A stretch of DNA of 64,000 nucleotides from Metabacillus halosaccharovorans. GTDB taxonomy: Bacteria; Bacillota; Bacilli; Bacillales; Bacillaceae. Every line of letters starts with the position of its first letter. The first letter of the stretch is position 1. The stretch covers positions 310,001-374,000 of the forward strand of contig NZ_KV917372.1 in NCBI RefSeq assembly GCF_002019635.1, read 5' to 3'. A program made the translations under genes and the position numbers. The notes beneath the pieces were generated by a model. It was not told the DNA's origin. It searched no databases and worked only from the letters and a program-made list of their open reading frames with translations. Positions 8,485-16,253 of this stretch are shown one piece after another.

Positions 8485-9458
8485 ACGTTGTATCACTATT
8501 TAGTGGGTGTGGTGGATTAGACCTCGGATTTATCCAAGCAGGATTTAATATTATTTGGGCAAATGACATTGATAAATATGCCGTACAATCATATAGGCAT
8601 AATATTGGAGATCATATCATTGAAGAAGATTTAACAAAAATTCCTGTTAGCCAAGTGCCGGAACATGATGTATTAATCGGTGGTTTTCCATGTCAACCAT
8701 TTAGTATGATGGGAGAACAGAAAGGCTTTACAGATACTAGAGGGACATTATTTTTCAACATTGAACAGATTATTTTACACCACAATCCAAAAGTAGTTGT
8801 TTTAGAAAATGTTCGTAATCTGGTGAATCACGATAATGGAAGAACGTATAAGGTGATTAAAGAACATCTTGATTTAGCTGGCTATGAGGTATTTGATAAA
8901 GTATTAAATAGTGTAGACTATGGGGTGCCGCAAACCCGTAACAGAATTTTTATTGTATGTTTTAAAAAAGACTTAAATATTACTAAATTTGATTTTCCAA
9001 AAGCTGTTCCGTTAGAGAAGACGCTGCAAAGTATTTTAGAAACGAATGTCCCGGCAAAATACTATTTATCTCAGAAAATACTTCCAACGATCATGGCAAG
9101 TGGGACAAAGACATATAAGGCAAAATCGGAAATTGATCTACAGATCGCCAGACCGTTATGTGCTACGATGGCTAAGATGCATCGTGCCAGTCAAGACAAT
9201 TATGTTACACAGCCGAGTGATATAGCAGAAAAAGAAGGAAAAACAAATATTAGAAGATTAACACCCAGGGAATGTGCCCGTCTTCAAGGATTTCCTGAAG
9301 AACCTAATTACGAGATTATAGTGTCTGATTCTCAAGCCTATAAACAATTTGGGAATGCAGTTACCGTAAATGTAGCTAAATATGTTGCTAAAGCAATTTT
9401 TGACATAGTACACAGCAAAGAGGTTGAGACATGTGAATTACAATATCAAGGATCTTAA
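8481..9458 (+). CDS. DNA (cytosine-5)-methyltransferase 1
   Basis: A 325-residue C5 methyltransferase with all main motifs: SAM-binding motif I FSGCGG (7-12), catalytic Pro-Cys-Gln with Cys71 in GGFPCQPFS, ENV motif VI (109-111), QTRNRIF motif VIII, and the motif IX/X region ending YKQFGNAVTVNV. A short target-recognition region lies between motifs VIII and IX, about residues 175-255. It probably protects one strand or one site of the host DNA from the McrB/LlaJI-like nuclease. LlaJI and BsuMI also use two C5 methyltransferases. The start overlaps the RHH gene stop; its 3' end overlaps the next gene. Confidence 0.93.
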   Translation: MNVVSLFSGCGGLDLGFIQAGFNIIWANDIDKYAVQSYRHNIGDHIIEEDLTKIPVSQVPEHDVLIGGFPCQPFSMMGEQKGFTDTRGTLFFNIEQIILHHNPKVVVLENVRNLVNHDNGRTYKVIKEHLDLAGYEVFDKVLNSVDYGVPQTRNRIFIVCFKKDLNITKFDFPKAVPLEKTLQSILETNVPAKYYLSQKILPTIMASGTKTYKAKSEIDLQIARPLCATMAKMHRASQDNYVTQPSDIAEKEGKTNIRRLTPRECARLQGFPEEPNYEIIVSDSQAYKQFGNAVTVNVAKYVAKAIFDIVHSKEVETCELQYQGS

Positions 9459-10926
9459 TGATAAAAAAGTAAAAAAGTCATTTCTTAATGAGATCAAAGA
9501 ATTAATAAATACGTTAATAAATATGGATGAAATAGAAAAAATTCAGGATGATCAAAAAAGTATACAGCAAAAACTAATTGAAGTTGGAGTAATCTCCAAG
9601 CAGGAAGAATTAGAAGCTGTTTTGTCTCTGGTAGATAAAGAGTTTCATATTCCCTATGATGAATTTGTTTCGTTAATAAGTAAAATCCAGCATGATGAAA
9701 CGAAGAACTGCTGTGTTTATAAATTTTGTAATTACTGTATTGACAATATATCATGTATAGAAGAAAAAGATGATAAGCCAGTGATTGTAGATTTATTCTG
9801 TGGTGCTGGAGGAATGTCATTAGGGTTTAAACAAGCAGGTTTTAAAATTGCTTTTGCAAATGATATTGAACAATCCTGCATCGAAACGTATTCTTTTAAT
9901 CATCCTGAACTACCTAAAGAATATATTTATCATGAAGATATTAATAATATAATTGAAGAAATTGATGAAAGAATCAGATATTCAGAAGTAGATGTTGTAA
10001 TAGGAGGTCCTCCTTGTCAAGGTTTTAGCAACGCAAATAGACAAAGAATTATTGATGATCCTCGTAACAAGCTTTATAAGAGCTTCGTAAAGATCGTGGA
10101 GAAGTTACAGCCGAAATTTTTTGTTATGGAAAATGTACAAGGTATGCTTTCGGTTGCTTCACAGGTACAGGAAGACTTTGAGGCTATTGGATATAAACTT
10201 CATTGTGAAGTATTAAATGCATTAGACTTTGGAGTTCCCCAAAATAGAAAACGAATCATCTTTATCGGAAACAGGCTTGGTTTAGACAACGCATCCATCT
10301 TTGCGGAAATAAATCTGCAGAATGCATACTTAAACAGACAATTTACTCTTAGAGATGCTATCGAGAAATTACCTAAACTAGAGGCTTTACGTGTAAAGAA
10401 TGCAACAAATATAGAAAGCGAAGAAAGCGGCAGAGTGATTGCAAAATATCCTTCATTGCCATTAAACCATTTCTTATTGCTAATCAACAGTGGATCATCT
10501 CCTGAAATTCTGTACAACCATAAAGCGAGGTATAATAACGACCGAGATATTGAAATATTTGGAAGGATGAATCAAGGAGATAAATCGGATGATCCGAAAA
10601 TTGCCGATATTATGCCTTATCAAAGTAGAAATGGTATTTTTAAAGATAAATATTATAAGCTCATATATGATGCACCATGCAAAACAATTACAGCTCATAT
10701 GAAGTTTGATTGTAATATGTATATCCATCCAACGCAGGCAAGAGGATTAACTCCAAGGGAAGCAGCAAGGGTCCAGACATTTCCGGATGACTATTTCTTT
10801 AAAGGTTCCTATACAAAAACTTATATGCAGGTCGGTAATGCAGTTCCTCCACTAATGAGCAGAGGAATTGCTGAAGCGGTATTAAAAAGTTTAAAGGAAA
10901 CTGAGCTCAAAAGTACAAACAATTAA
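9433..10926 (+). CDS. DNA (cytosine-5)-methyltransferase 2 with N-terminal extension
   Basis: A 497-residue C5 methyltransferase if started at GTG 9433, which has AAGAGG nine bases upstream; a TTG at 9424 in the same frame would touch that ribosome site and is less likely. A helical, Cys-containing extension of about 115 residues precedes motif I FCGAGG (122-127). The catalytic Cys is in GGPPCQGFS (about 185), followed by MENVQGM, QNRKRII and the C-terminal GNAVPP motif. A larger target-recognition region (about 250-420) than in methyltransferase 1 suggests it reads the other strand of an asymmetric site, or a different site. It overlaps the upstream gene by 26 bases. Confidence 0.92.
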   Translation: MNYNIKDLNDKKVKKSFLNEIKELINTLINMDEIEKIQDDQKSIQQKLIEVGVISKQEELEAVLSLVDKEFHIPYDEFVSLISKIQHDETKNCCVYKFCNYCIDNISCIEEKDDKPVIVDLFCGAGGMSLGFKQAGFKIAFANDIEQSCIETYSFNHPELPKEYIYHEDINNIIEEIDERIRYSEVDVVIGGPPCQGFSNANRQRIIDDPRNKLYKSFVKIVEKLQPKFFVMENVQGMLSVASQVQEDFEAIGYKLHCEVLNALDFGVPQNRKRIIFIGNRLGLDNASIFAEINLQNAYLNRQFTLRDAIEKLPKLEALRVKNATNIESEESGRVIAKYPSLPLNHFLLLINSGSSPEILYNHKARYNNDRDIEIFGRMNQGDKSDDPKIADIMPYQSRNGIFKDKYYKLIYDAPCKTITAHMKFDCNMYIHPTQARGLTPREAARVQTFPDDYFFKGSYTKTYMQVGNAVPPLMSRGIAEAVLKSLKETELKSTNN

Positions 10927-11032
10927 ATATATAATTATTATTAAGTAGGGTAGAAAAAGTCGGAGTGGATGACTTTTTGAAGACCCTTTTAACATAGACA
11001 TTATAAAAACGTGAATAAAAAATAATCTGATT

Positions 11033-11070
11033 ATAGCTCAAGAGACGATTAAACTCTTGGGCTATATTTT
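11033..11070 (+). terminator. Terminator after methyltransferase 2
   Basis: A 12-bp stem with one T-G wobble (11033-11044 with 11054-11065), 9-base loop and ATATTTT tail, 110 bases after the methyltransferase stop. No gene is seen in the 10927-11102 gap. Confidence 0.65.
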
Positions 11071-11102
11071 GTAACCGACAATGAATAAATAGTGGGGTAA
11101 CT

Positions 11103-11933
11103 ATGAAACTTTTATCAAACTTATTTAAAAAGAAGGATCAAGAAAATGAACAAAAATCACAAATAAAAGCTGAAACTCCAAAAATAAAACACAATGAAAA
11201 GGTCGCAAACAGAAAAGGAGAGCTTGGAGAATACAAAATCGATATACAATTAGCACAACTTCCTAAAGAGTATAGGCATTTATCTGATATCATGATAAAA
11301 AACGAAAAAGCTAAATCAGGCTTCTCACAGATTGATCATATTGTCATTACGCCATATGGAATCTTTGTAATCGAAACAAAAAATTATCAAGGTACCATAT
11401 ATGGTGGTAAAGACAGAATAACCTGGTCAGTAAATGGAAAGTTTAAGATGATGAATCCATTTATTCAAAATTATGGACATATTCAAGCGATAAAAAATCA
11501 TATTGAAGAGAAATATCATCACTCATTTATTTCAATGGTGTCATTCACTAAACGGTGCACATTCAAGATTGACGAGTTAGATTTTAGAAAAATGAGTTCT
11601 GATGAGTTGATTGTATATGATGTTGAATTGTCGGAGTATATACATAGGAAAGTATCAGTTAATAAGATACATAATAAAGAGCCAATTTTAAAAGAAGATG
11701 AGATAAAAAGAATCCATTCAATATTAGTTGAAGCTAACATAGATGATCATTCTATTCGAGAGCAGCATGTTCAATCCCTAAAGTTAGAGGGGGAGGTAAA
11801 TAGTCAAAATCAACAAGCAAAGTGCTTTGTATGTAATAAGACTGTCTCAGAAAAGGTCAAGTCATTTTGTTTGTCCAGTAAGGAGTTTAATGGGAAGATA
11901 TATTGTTTTGAACATCAAAAGAGTTTAGGATAG
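11103..11933 (+). CDS. NERD-domain nuclease-related protein with C-terminal zinc motif
   Basis: A 276-residue protein. A charged N-terminal tail precedes a NERD domain (about 35-150) with GELGEY (39-44), Asp78 in QIDHIVIT and Glu91-Thr-Lys93 in VIETKNY, the PD-(D/E)XK-like active-site layout of this family. The C-terminus carries CFVCNK and later C and CFEH groups, likely a small zinc-binding site. NERD proteins are thought to process nucleic acid; their biological role is mostly unknown. It stands alone between two terminators at the edge of the restriction island, so it may be a further defence gene or a passenger. Confidence 0.75.
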   Translation: MKLLSNLFKKKDQENEQKSQIKAETPKIKHNEKVANRKGELGEYKIDIQLAQLPKEYRHLSDIMIKNEKAKSGFSQIDHIVITPYGIFVIETKNYQGTIYGGKDRITWSVNGKFKMMNPFIQNYGHIQAIKNHIEEKYHHSFISMVSFTKRCTFKIDELDFRKMSSDELIVYDVELSEYIHRKVSVNKIHNKEPILKEDEIKRIHSILVEANIDDHSIREQHVQSLKLEGEVNSQNQQAKCFVCNKTVSEKVKSFCLSSKEFNGKIYCFEHQKSLG

Positions 11934-11966
11934 TAGGTTACTTTTAGACAATTAAAATCCTTTTTT

Positions 11967-12007
11967 GATAACCCCATCTAATGAAAATAGAAGGGGTTAT
12001 CTTTTTT
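11967..12007 (+). terminator. Terminator after the NERD gene
   Basis: A perfect 9-bp stem (GATAACCCC 11967-11975 with GGGGTTATC 11993-12001) followed by six T. The T-run before the stem on the other side makes it potentially bidirectional. Confidence 0.85.
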
Positions 12008-12086
12008 GCACTTAACAAAATAATTGTTTTTAACATTTCGAGGTTGATTTTTACCTATTTAATAGTAAAATGAACCTATAACTTAT

Positions 12087-12175
12087 AGCCTATTAGAAAA
12101 CGGCAAACCTATCGAAAGGTAGGGACGCAAAACTACGGACCTAAAGCAAATGCTATGGTGGCCGAGTCGCCTAAA
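12087..12175 (+). promoter_or_regulatory. Cyclic-di-GMP-I (GEMM) riboswitch aptamer
   Basis: The stretch carries the conserved GEMM-I elements in order: GGCAAACC (12102-12109), a GAAA tetraloop with closing stem, GGGACGCAAA (12122-12131), a CCTAAAG receptor (about 12140-12146) and GGCCGAGTCGCC closing the second helix. It lies directly upstream of a terminator and a small gene. The 3' strand CGCCTAAA (12168-12175) is exactly complementary to TTTAGGCG (12210-12217) in the terminator. Aptamer folding and terminator disruption are therefore mutually exclusive. Ligand-bound aptamer would favour termination, an OFF switch, though direction is inferred from base pairing alone. Confidence 0.9.
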
Positions 12176-12199
12176 AGATGGACGTCAATACATAATGTT

Positions 12200-12227
12200 G
12201 ATCCGCCTATTTAGGCGGGTCTTTTTT
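12200..12227 (+). terminator. Riboswitch expression-platform terminator
   Basis: A 9-bp stem with one wobble (12200-12208 with 12213-12221) and six T follow the c-di-GMP aptamer. The 3' arm can instead pair with the end of the aptamer (12168-12175), as expected for a riboswitch-controlled attenuator. Confidence 0.85.
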
Positions 12228-12259
12228 AGTTTGTAAAAATATAAAGAGGAGGAATATAT

Positions 12260-13007
12260 ATGGGGTTTTTAAGAGATGTAGGGAAATTCGCTGGAAAAGC
12301 AACAGGAACGGTTATTGGTGGGGCTGTTAATGTTGTTGGAGATGTAACAGGCAGCAAATTTATTAAGGAAGTTGGGGATGGAGTTAAAAGGCATCTGAAT
12401 TTGCTGGGGATACAGTAGGTCAAATCGCAGATGGAGCTTGGAATACTGCATCAGGTATGATCCAGGACGAAAAATCTAAAATTGATCAAGGATTAAATGA
12501 TATGGGTGATTCAGTAGGTAGAACGGCAAAGGGTGTATATCATACTGCCAAAAATACTTATCATAGTGGTAAATCTACATATGAGGGATTTAGAGATGGT
12601 GATGATACAAAAATTAAACAGGGTTTACGAGATATTGGCAAAACAGTAGCAATAGGTACACTTGCTGTTGGAGTTATTGATTTAGTTGATGGAGTTGACG
12701 GTGGTGACCCATCTACAAATAATCAGAATATGGCTGAAGGCGGAACAGAGGGAACATCCAATGTCATCAGGTTCAACCACATGTGGCACAAACAGATGTG
12801 GCAACTTCTGATGATACGACAGAACAACCAGGAACACATCATGTAAAACCTCACTGGGTAGAAGGCCATTGGCGTGATGGTGTATGGATTGACGGCTATT
12901 GGAGAGATGGAGATGGAAATACTGCCGTCAACTTAACTGAAGCAGATGGTGGAGGTTATTTACGTTCTGATGCTGATGGAAATCCTAATAATAATTTAAA
13001 ATCATAG
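12260..13007 (+). pseudogene. Riboswitch-controlled gene broken by two frameshifts
   Basis: An AGAGGAGG ribosome site precedes ATG 12260. The first frame encodes a glycine-rich start (MGFLRDVGKFAGKATGTVIGG) to about 12395. The meaning then continues in the -1 frame (ASEFAGDTVGQIADGAWNTA) to about 12765, then again in the -1 frame (VQPHVAQTDVA) to the stop at 13005-13007. Restored, it would be a roughly 248-residue Gly/Ala-rich protein with repeated VEGHWRDGVW-IDGYWRDG motifs near the C-terminus. The codon sense is kept across both joins, so either the breaks are recent, or they are sequencing errors near short homopolymers. I do not recognise the family; c-di-GMP control suggests a surface or lifestyle role. 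Confidence 0.7.
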
Positions 13008-13014
13008 TTTAATT

Positions 13015-13045
13015 GCGAGGCTAAATGTTAGTCTCGTATTTTTTT
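13015..13045 (+). terminator. Terminator after the riboswitch-controlled gene
   Basis: A 10-bp stem with wobbles (13015-13024 with 13028-13037) and seven T follow the stop by seven bases. Confidence 0.75.
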
Positions 13046-13160
13046 GTCTTATGTAGAGGTAAAGACTAATAAAATATGATGTTAAACATAGTACTATACT
13101 CTCTATACTTTCAAGTTTTCGACCATGAAATATTTCCTGTAGACAAAGGAGAAAGTGAGC

Positions 13161-13326
13161 ATATAGTTTTGATTTCATTTACATTTATATGAAATGATCC
13201 ACTCAAATGGATAAATATGTTATATGTAATAAGTGTGACATTTTGATCAAAGACGATTATAAAACAATACTAACTCACTAGCCATGATTATACATAAAAA
13301 ACCAGGAAGTGAGGGATGATGGCGAC
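13161..13326 (+). repeat. LXG upstream repeat, copy 1
   Basis: About 165 bp upstream of the first LXG toxin, nearly identical to 16087-16253 and clearly similar to 35801-35965. All three contain GATTTCATTTAC or a close variant, AATGGATAAATA, AAGTGTGACATTT, TAACTCACTAG and GGAAGTGAGGGATGATG. It must include the toxin promoter, untranslated leader and ribosome site. Confidence 0.8.
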
Positions 13327-15177
13327 TTGAAAGTATTAGAGACAAAGACATTAATAGAATCAATGGAAGATAGAGCGAAAGTGTACACAGATTTTCGCGA
13401 TAAAATTGATACATTAAAAAAGGCATTTACTGATATTACTCAGTTAGATGACGACTTGCAAGGTAAAGGAGCAGACTCCATAAAAGGGTTTTATCAGGCG
13501 CAAATAGATGTGGCAGATGGCCTGCTGCGTCTTGTTGACATGCAAATTGCTTTTCTAAATGGTGTATCAGGAGCTATAGCGGATATTGATTTATCCGGTG
13601 ACACAGTGGTAGACGTCAACTTTCTAGAAACTGATCTATCTATCCATGCTTCGAACCATATCGCAATGGTGGAGAGCCAACGGGAAGATCTACAGAAAAT
13701 CATTGATGGAATTGACGATATTGTTAATCTCGAAGCATTTTCAGCTGATGATTTCAATACTGCAATGGATGATGCTAAGAAAAAGAGAGAAAACACCATC
13801 AAGGACGTTGATGCATTGGATCAGCAATTACTAGAGGAATACAAGTTATCAGAAAATGCAGAATTCCATATTGGAGCTCTTTTTCAACAACTGTTAGAAG
13901 CAACAGCACAAGGCAACACCATTTCTCCAATCAACTTTAATGCGCAAGCATATAAAGCGAGTGAAGCCTATCAACTTTCAGATGAGGTTCAGCAATACGC
14001 AGATGACTACCTTTCATTTAAAGAGGATCAGGAAAAAATTAGAGAAGAGTTAAAAAAGGCCGAAGAATTAGAAAACCGTCCGATTTACGAAAAAGCATGG
14101 GATACTGTCAAAACGTTCACTGGAGAAGCAACAGGATATTACGATTTTCTCCGTGCAAAAGATGGTGTTGACCCCGTAACAGGAGAAGAACTAACAGACG
14201 GCCAACGAGTAGCCGCTGGTGCCATGGCCACCGCAGGATTCATCCCGGTTGTAGGATGGGGAGGAAGACTCTTCAAAGGCGGAAGTGCAATCTACAAAAC
14301 TGCCAAAGGAATGAATACGGCCGAACAAGCACTAAGTGTTTACAAATCAAGCAGCACATTCTCAAATCTCCAAAAAGCAGAACTAGGAATCTACGGCCTC
14401 GCTTCCGCGAACGGACTTAGTGAATATATCACAGGGAAAGATATGTTTGGAAATGAGCTAACAGACGTTCAAAGACAATCTAGTTTATTTAATAGTATCC
14501 TAGGAGCTTCTTTAGTCGCTTCACCATTCGTGCCAGTACTCGTGAAAAATGGTAAACTAGTAAAAGAGGAAACACTTAACCAAATGCATAAGCTAGCGAC
14601 AAATACGAAAGCTAGTGCGCGGTTTGTCTATGACGAAGTAAGAGGTGGCATGCAGGTTCTTTTAGGTAATCAGAATATGAATTTTGCGTTGGCTGGGGCA
14701 GACGGCGTAAAACCATTACTGTCCAACGTAATGAACTCAAAGGAAGTTAGAAATAGAATTGAAGAGACTATTTCGAGGTTTTCTTTTGCTAAGGATACAA
14801 GTAAATATAATAGAAGGACCATGAAACACATTTATCATGGTGAGATCAATAAACGCGGTAAAGCAGTTGGTTATCATCATGAGAGTATGATGGGTGGAAA
14901 GATTATTCCAGGAACGGAGACAAAGCCAGATAAAAATGGAGTCTATAGAGCTAAGGTAGAGATTGAAGGAGTCAGAAAAAAAGCTACTTCAAGTTTTTTC
15001 CCTAAAGAATGGGATCGTGTCCAAGTTTTAAAAGCGATCGAAGAGGCTTTTAATAATAAAAGACTTATTGGCGATAATAAATACTCTGGGAAAAGTGAAT
15101 CTGGTCTTATAATTGAAATGTATTTAAATAAGGATGGTTCAATTGCAACTGCATATCCAATTTATAAAGGAGATTAA
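13327..15177 (+). CDS. LXG-domain polymorphic toxin with EndoU nuclease C-terminus
   Basis: A 616-residue toxin if started at TTG 13327, which gives MKVLETKTLIES, the usual LXG N-terminus; GTG 13309 in the same frame would add six residues. Residues 1-210 form the helical LXG domain that targets type VII secretion, followed by a coiled linker, then a pre-toxin TG-type segment (GYYDFLRAKDGVDPVTGEEL, hydrophobic GAMATAGFIPVVGWGG) near 275-320. The last 130 residues match bacterial EndoU nucleases: HIYHGEIN, GYHHESMMGG, SSFFPKEW and the closing TAYPIY. The immunity gene follows after two bases. The N-terminal 500 residues are almost identical to the toxin at 16254. Confidence 0.88.
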   Translation: MKVLETKTLIESMEDRAKVYTDFRDKIDTLKKAFTDITQLDDDLQGKGADSIKGFYQAQIDVADGLLRLVDMQIAFLNGVSGAIADIDLSGDTVVDVNFLETDLSIHASNHIAMVESQREDLQKIIDGIDDIVNLEAFSADDFNTAMDDAKKKRENTIKDVDALDQQLLEEYKLSENAEFHIGALFQQLLEATAQGNTISPINFNAQAYKASEAYQLSDEVQQYADDYLSFKEDQEKIREELKKAEELENRPIYEKAWDTVKTFTGEATGYYDFLRAKDGVDPVTGEELTDGQRVAAGAMATAGFIPVVGWGGRLFKGGSAIYKTAKGMNTAEQALSVYKSSSTFSNLQKAELGIYGLASANGLSEYITGKDMFGNELTDVQRQSSLFNSILGASLVASPFVPVLVKNGKLVKEETLNQMHKLATNTKASARFVYDEVRGGMQVLLGNQNMNFALAGADGVKPLLSNVMNSKEVRNRIEETISRFSFAKDTSKYNRRTMKHIYHGEINKRGKAVGYHHESMMGGKIIPGTETKPDKNGVYRAKVEIEGVRKKATSSFFPKEWDRVQVLKAIEEAFNNKRLIGDNKYSGKSESGLIIEMYLNKDGSIATAYPIYKGD

Positions 15178-15179
15178 GA

Positions 15180-15515
15180 ATGAAGTATCATTATAATTTT
15201 TATAGAGACCATCATAATGTTCTAAGAGTAAAATTGCCAGATAGTATAAAATTATTTGCTGATTTTATAGAAGATATTAGTACACAACAAGAATTAGATG
15301 AGTATGTAGAGGATATTAAAAAAGTTACCAATGGCTTATATGAAGACTTTGAAATTCAATTAAATGCTGCGAGCGTATCAATAAATAAAGATGTGACAAT
15401 TGTAGAAAATAACTTTCGGATTGAAGAACCTTATGAAAATACTATTGAAACTGAGCAATTTATAGAGTTGTTGTTAATTTGGAGAGAGAAGATTTCAGAA
15501 AGATTTAAAGATTAA
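15180..15515 (+). CDS. Probable immunity protein for the EndoU toxin
   Basis: A 111-residue acidic cytoplasmic protein that begins two bases after the EndoU toxin stop; AAAGGAG inside the toxin end serves as ribosome site. It has no known catalytic motif; the central VSINKDVTIVENNF and the C-terminal FIELLLIWREKI resemble small proteins that I recall next to EndoU toxins. Its job would be to bind and block the toxin in the producer and its kin. The assignment rests on position, size and acidity. Confidence 0.75.
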   Translation: MKYHYNFYRDHHNVLRVKLPDSIKLFADFIEDISTQQELDEYVEDIKKVTNGLYEDFEIQLNAASVSINKDVTIVENNFRIEEPYENTIETEQFIELLLIWREKISERFKD

Positions 15516-15604
15516 AGTTTTATTTGATCTAATTAGAATTATATGTTTGCAAAAAAATTATCTTTAAGGATTATGCCTTCTAGGTTTTTTCTTGAATTTT
15601 TAGC

Positions 15605-15885
15605 CCAATAATAGCAGATACTTATTTGAAGGATGGAGATATCATAGTCACAGCTTTTACTGATCTTAGCTGAACATCAATTATTTTCTCCATAAAAGGC
15701 ATCTACACAAAAGTTGGTTGACTAGTGACACATGAAGCCGTTATCTCAAGTGTATTTGGCTTACCAAGCAGTTACAGGATTGGAAAATACTAATAAAATG
15801 ATAATTAATGTCAACGAATTCGTGTTAGTGGAACAGCAGGGATATAGAATTAATGTAAATGTTGATTATCTATTAGTTTAAATAA
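15605..15885 (+). pseudogene. Decayed 3' end of a rifampin phosphotransferase gene
   Basis: This stretch aligns by eye with the last 250 bases of the intact gene at 37037-39640. Shared stretches include GGATGGAGATATC/GATGGAGATATC, TTTCTCCATAAAAGGC/TTTCCATAAAAGGC, ACACATGAAGCCGTTATC/ACACATGGAGCCGTTATC and GGCTTACC. Several stops and indels interrupt the frame, so it is dead. The matching terminator also survives downstream (15947-15980). It records a former copy of that gene, now wedged between two LXG toxins. Confidence 0.75.
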
Positions 15886-15946
15886 AATATAGTCAGTGTT
15901 ACTTGAGCGGTGCATACTTACAAAGCTTAATATGAAATTTACATGG

Positions 15947-15980
15947 AAAAGGTATGAGGAGTAATCCTATACCTTTTTTT
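15947..15980 (+). terminator. Terminator left from the rph-like relic
   Basis: AAAAGGTAT-G-AGGA pairs with TCCTATACCTTTT and is followed by a long T-run. It is nearly identical to the terminator after the intact gene (39658-39695). Confidence 0.75.
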
Positions 15981-16086
15981 ATTTGAATGGAATGCTATTA
16001 AGATATGAATTATCTTTAGTACTTTATCCTCTGTTTTATTGAGGTTTATATATGATTTATTTCCTGTTTACATTTAACTTACTAAG

Positions 16087-16253
16087 TATATAGTTTTGAT
16101 TTCATTTACATTTATATGAAATGATCCACTAAAATGGATAAATATGTTATATGTAATAAGTGTGACATTTCGATCAAGGACGAATATAAAACGAGACTAA
16201 CTCACTAGTCATGATTATACATAAAAAACCAGGAAGTGAGGGATGATGGCGAT
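16087..16253 (+). repeat. LXG upstream repeat, copy 2
   Basis: About 167 bp nearly identical to 13161-13326, directly upstream of the second LXG toxin. It must hold the promoter and ribosome site. See copies 1 and 3. Confidence 0.8.

Noticed and set aside
12385-12780. Programmed -1 frameshifting in the riboswitch-controlled gene
   Set aside because: Neither break has a convincing X-XXY-YYZ slippery heptamer with a downstream structure. Decay or read error is simpler.
13318-13332. ATG at 13318 as start of the LXG toxin
   Set aside because: That frame stops after four codons (ATGATGGCGACTTGA). The TTG at 13327 gives the expected LXG N-terminus.
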